The notes under the pieces: model-generated
Database searches by the model: none
The model's input: the letters and a program-made list of their open reading frames with translations, nothing else
What the model was told of the DNA's origin: nothing
Assembly (NCBI RefSeq): GCF_009674565.1
Contig: NZ_WKJL01000007.1
Location: forward strand, 124,001-188,000
Length of the DNA: 64,000 nucleotides
Reading direction: 5' to 3'
Source: Duganella aquatilis
GTDB lineage: Bacteria > Pseudomonadota > Gammaproteobacteria > Burkholderiales > Burkholderiaceae_D
Part shown: piece after piece, positions 63,841 through 64,000 of the stretch
How the letters are laid out: each line of letters begins with the position of its first letter
Position numbering within the stretch: position 1 is the stretch's first letter
Made by a program: the position numbers and the translations under genes

Positions 63841-64000
63841 TTAGTTGTTTGCAGCCTGGTATGGCGAGTTGCGGAACTCGAATCGCTTGATCGGGCCGAC
63901 CACCAGCAGGTAGCAGACGATTGCCAGGGCGGCGTTGGCGCCGATGAACACCAGCGCGGCGGCGAATGAGCCGGTGCCCTGCAGCAGGTAGCCGATGATG
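63841..64000 (-). CDS. MFS transporter, C-terminal part (continues beyond right edge)
   Basis: The minus-strand frame ending at TAA 63841-63843 reads 'IIGYLLQGTGSFAAALVFIGANAALAIVCYLLVVGPIKRFEFRN' followed by a short tail. This matches the last membrane helix and end of ACS/anion-cation symporter MFS proteins (glucarate/phthalate type), which often end 'VVGxIKRxEL'. Only 52 residues are visible. Upstream of the porin on the same strand, so probably the first gene of the catabolic operon. Confidence 0.75.
   Translation of the reverse strand, partial: IIGYLLQGTGSFAAALVFIGANAALAIVCYLLVVGPIKRFEFRNSPYQAANN

Overview
The window is about 64 kb of GC-rich (roughly 65% by eye) chromosome from a Gram-negative betaproteobacterium. 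Burkholderiales-type porin, lipoprotein-type RND outer-membrane factors, a b(o/a)3-type oxidase and the general gene style suggest the Massilia/Duganella group of Oxalobacteraceae. That placement is by style only, not by alignment. I see no rRNA, tRNA, CRISPR array, prophage or intact insertion sequence. The left edge cuts an Lhr-type helicase and the right edge cuts an MFS transporter.

Layout. 0-8 kb: Lhr C-terminus, AsmA-family protein, a GH127 arabinofuranosidase, a DHA2 efflux pump and a UBP zinc-finger protein. 8-15 kb: a complete MexAB-OprM-like RND pump followed by Rrf2 and MarR regulators. 15-23.6 kb: CE2-like esterase, two LysR/target pairs, RNase T2, a small lipoprotein, an MFS/tautomerase pair, and a CGNR regulator divergent from an Asp-nucleophile alpha/beta hydrolase with a well-formed promoter/operator. 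23.6-28.5 kb: a mosaic AT-richer stretch with a candidate PD-(D/E)XK nuclease, a sugar permease of normal composition, an orphan MbcA/ParS-type antitoxin next to what looks like a decayed RES toxin, and a methyltransferase-like gene. 28.5-36.5 kb: a two-component system divergent from a CzcCBA/CusCBA-like heavy-metal RND system. 36.5-41.7 kb: a b(o/a)3-type cytochrome c oxidase operon with three cytochrome c genes, the first broken by an in-frame amber codon. 41.7-54 kb: MDR dehydrogenase/LysR pair, UvrA2-like ABC ATPase, a GGDEF-EAL-BLUF photoreceptor of unusual domain order, a glycosidase-like/SUMF1 fusion, a CocE-type hydrolase, a broken gene remnant and a proline-iminopeptidase-like enzyme under two palindromic sites. 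54-64 kb: GNAT and TetR genes, DsrE-hydrolase pair, a flavin/PDR-type oxidoreductase pair, a hybrid histidine kinase, and a porin-DHDPS-GntR catabolic operon with an MFS transporter.

How the genes work together. Most of the region is accessory chromosome: efflux (two RND systems and two DHA2 pumps), export-side hydrolases for plant-type carbohydrate and peptide substrates, and many one-regulator/one-enzyme divergent pairs. The clearest unusual items are the C-terminal BLUF domain with exact AppA-like residue spacing, the candidate nuclease in the AT-rich patch, the decayed toxin beside an intact antitoxin, and the Trp-to-stop mutation in the cytochrome c gene.
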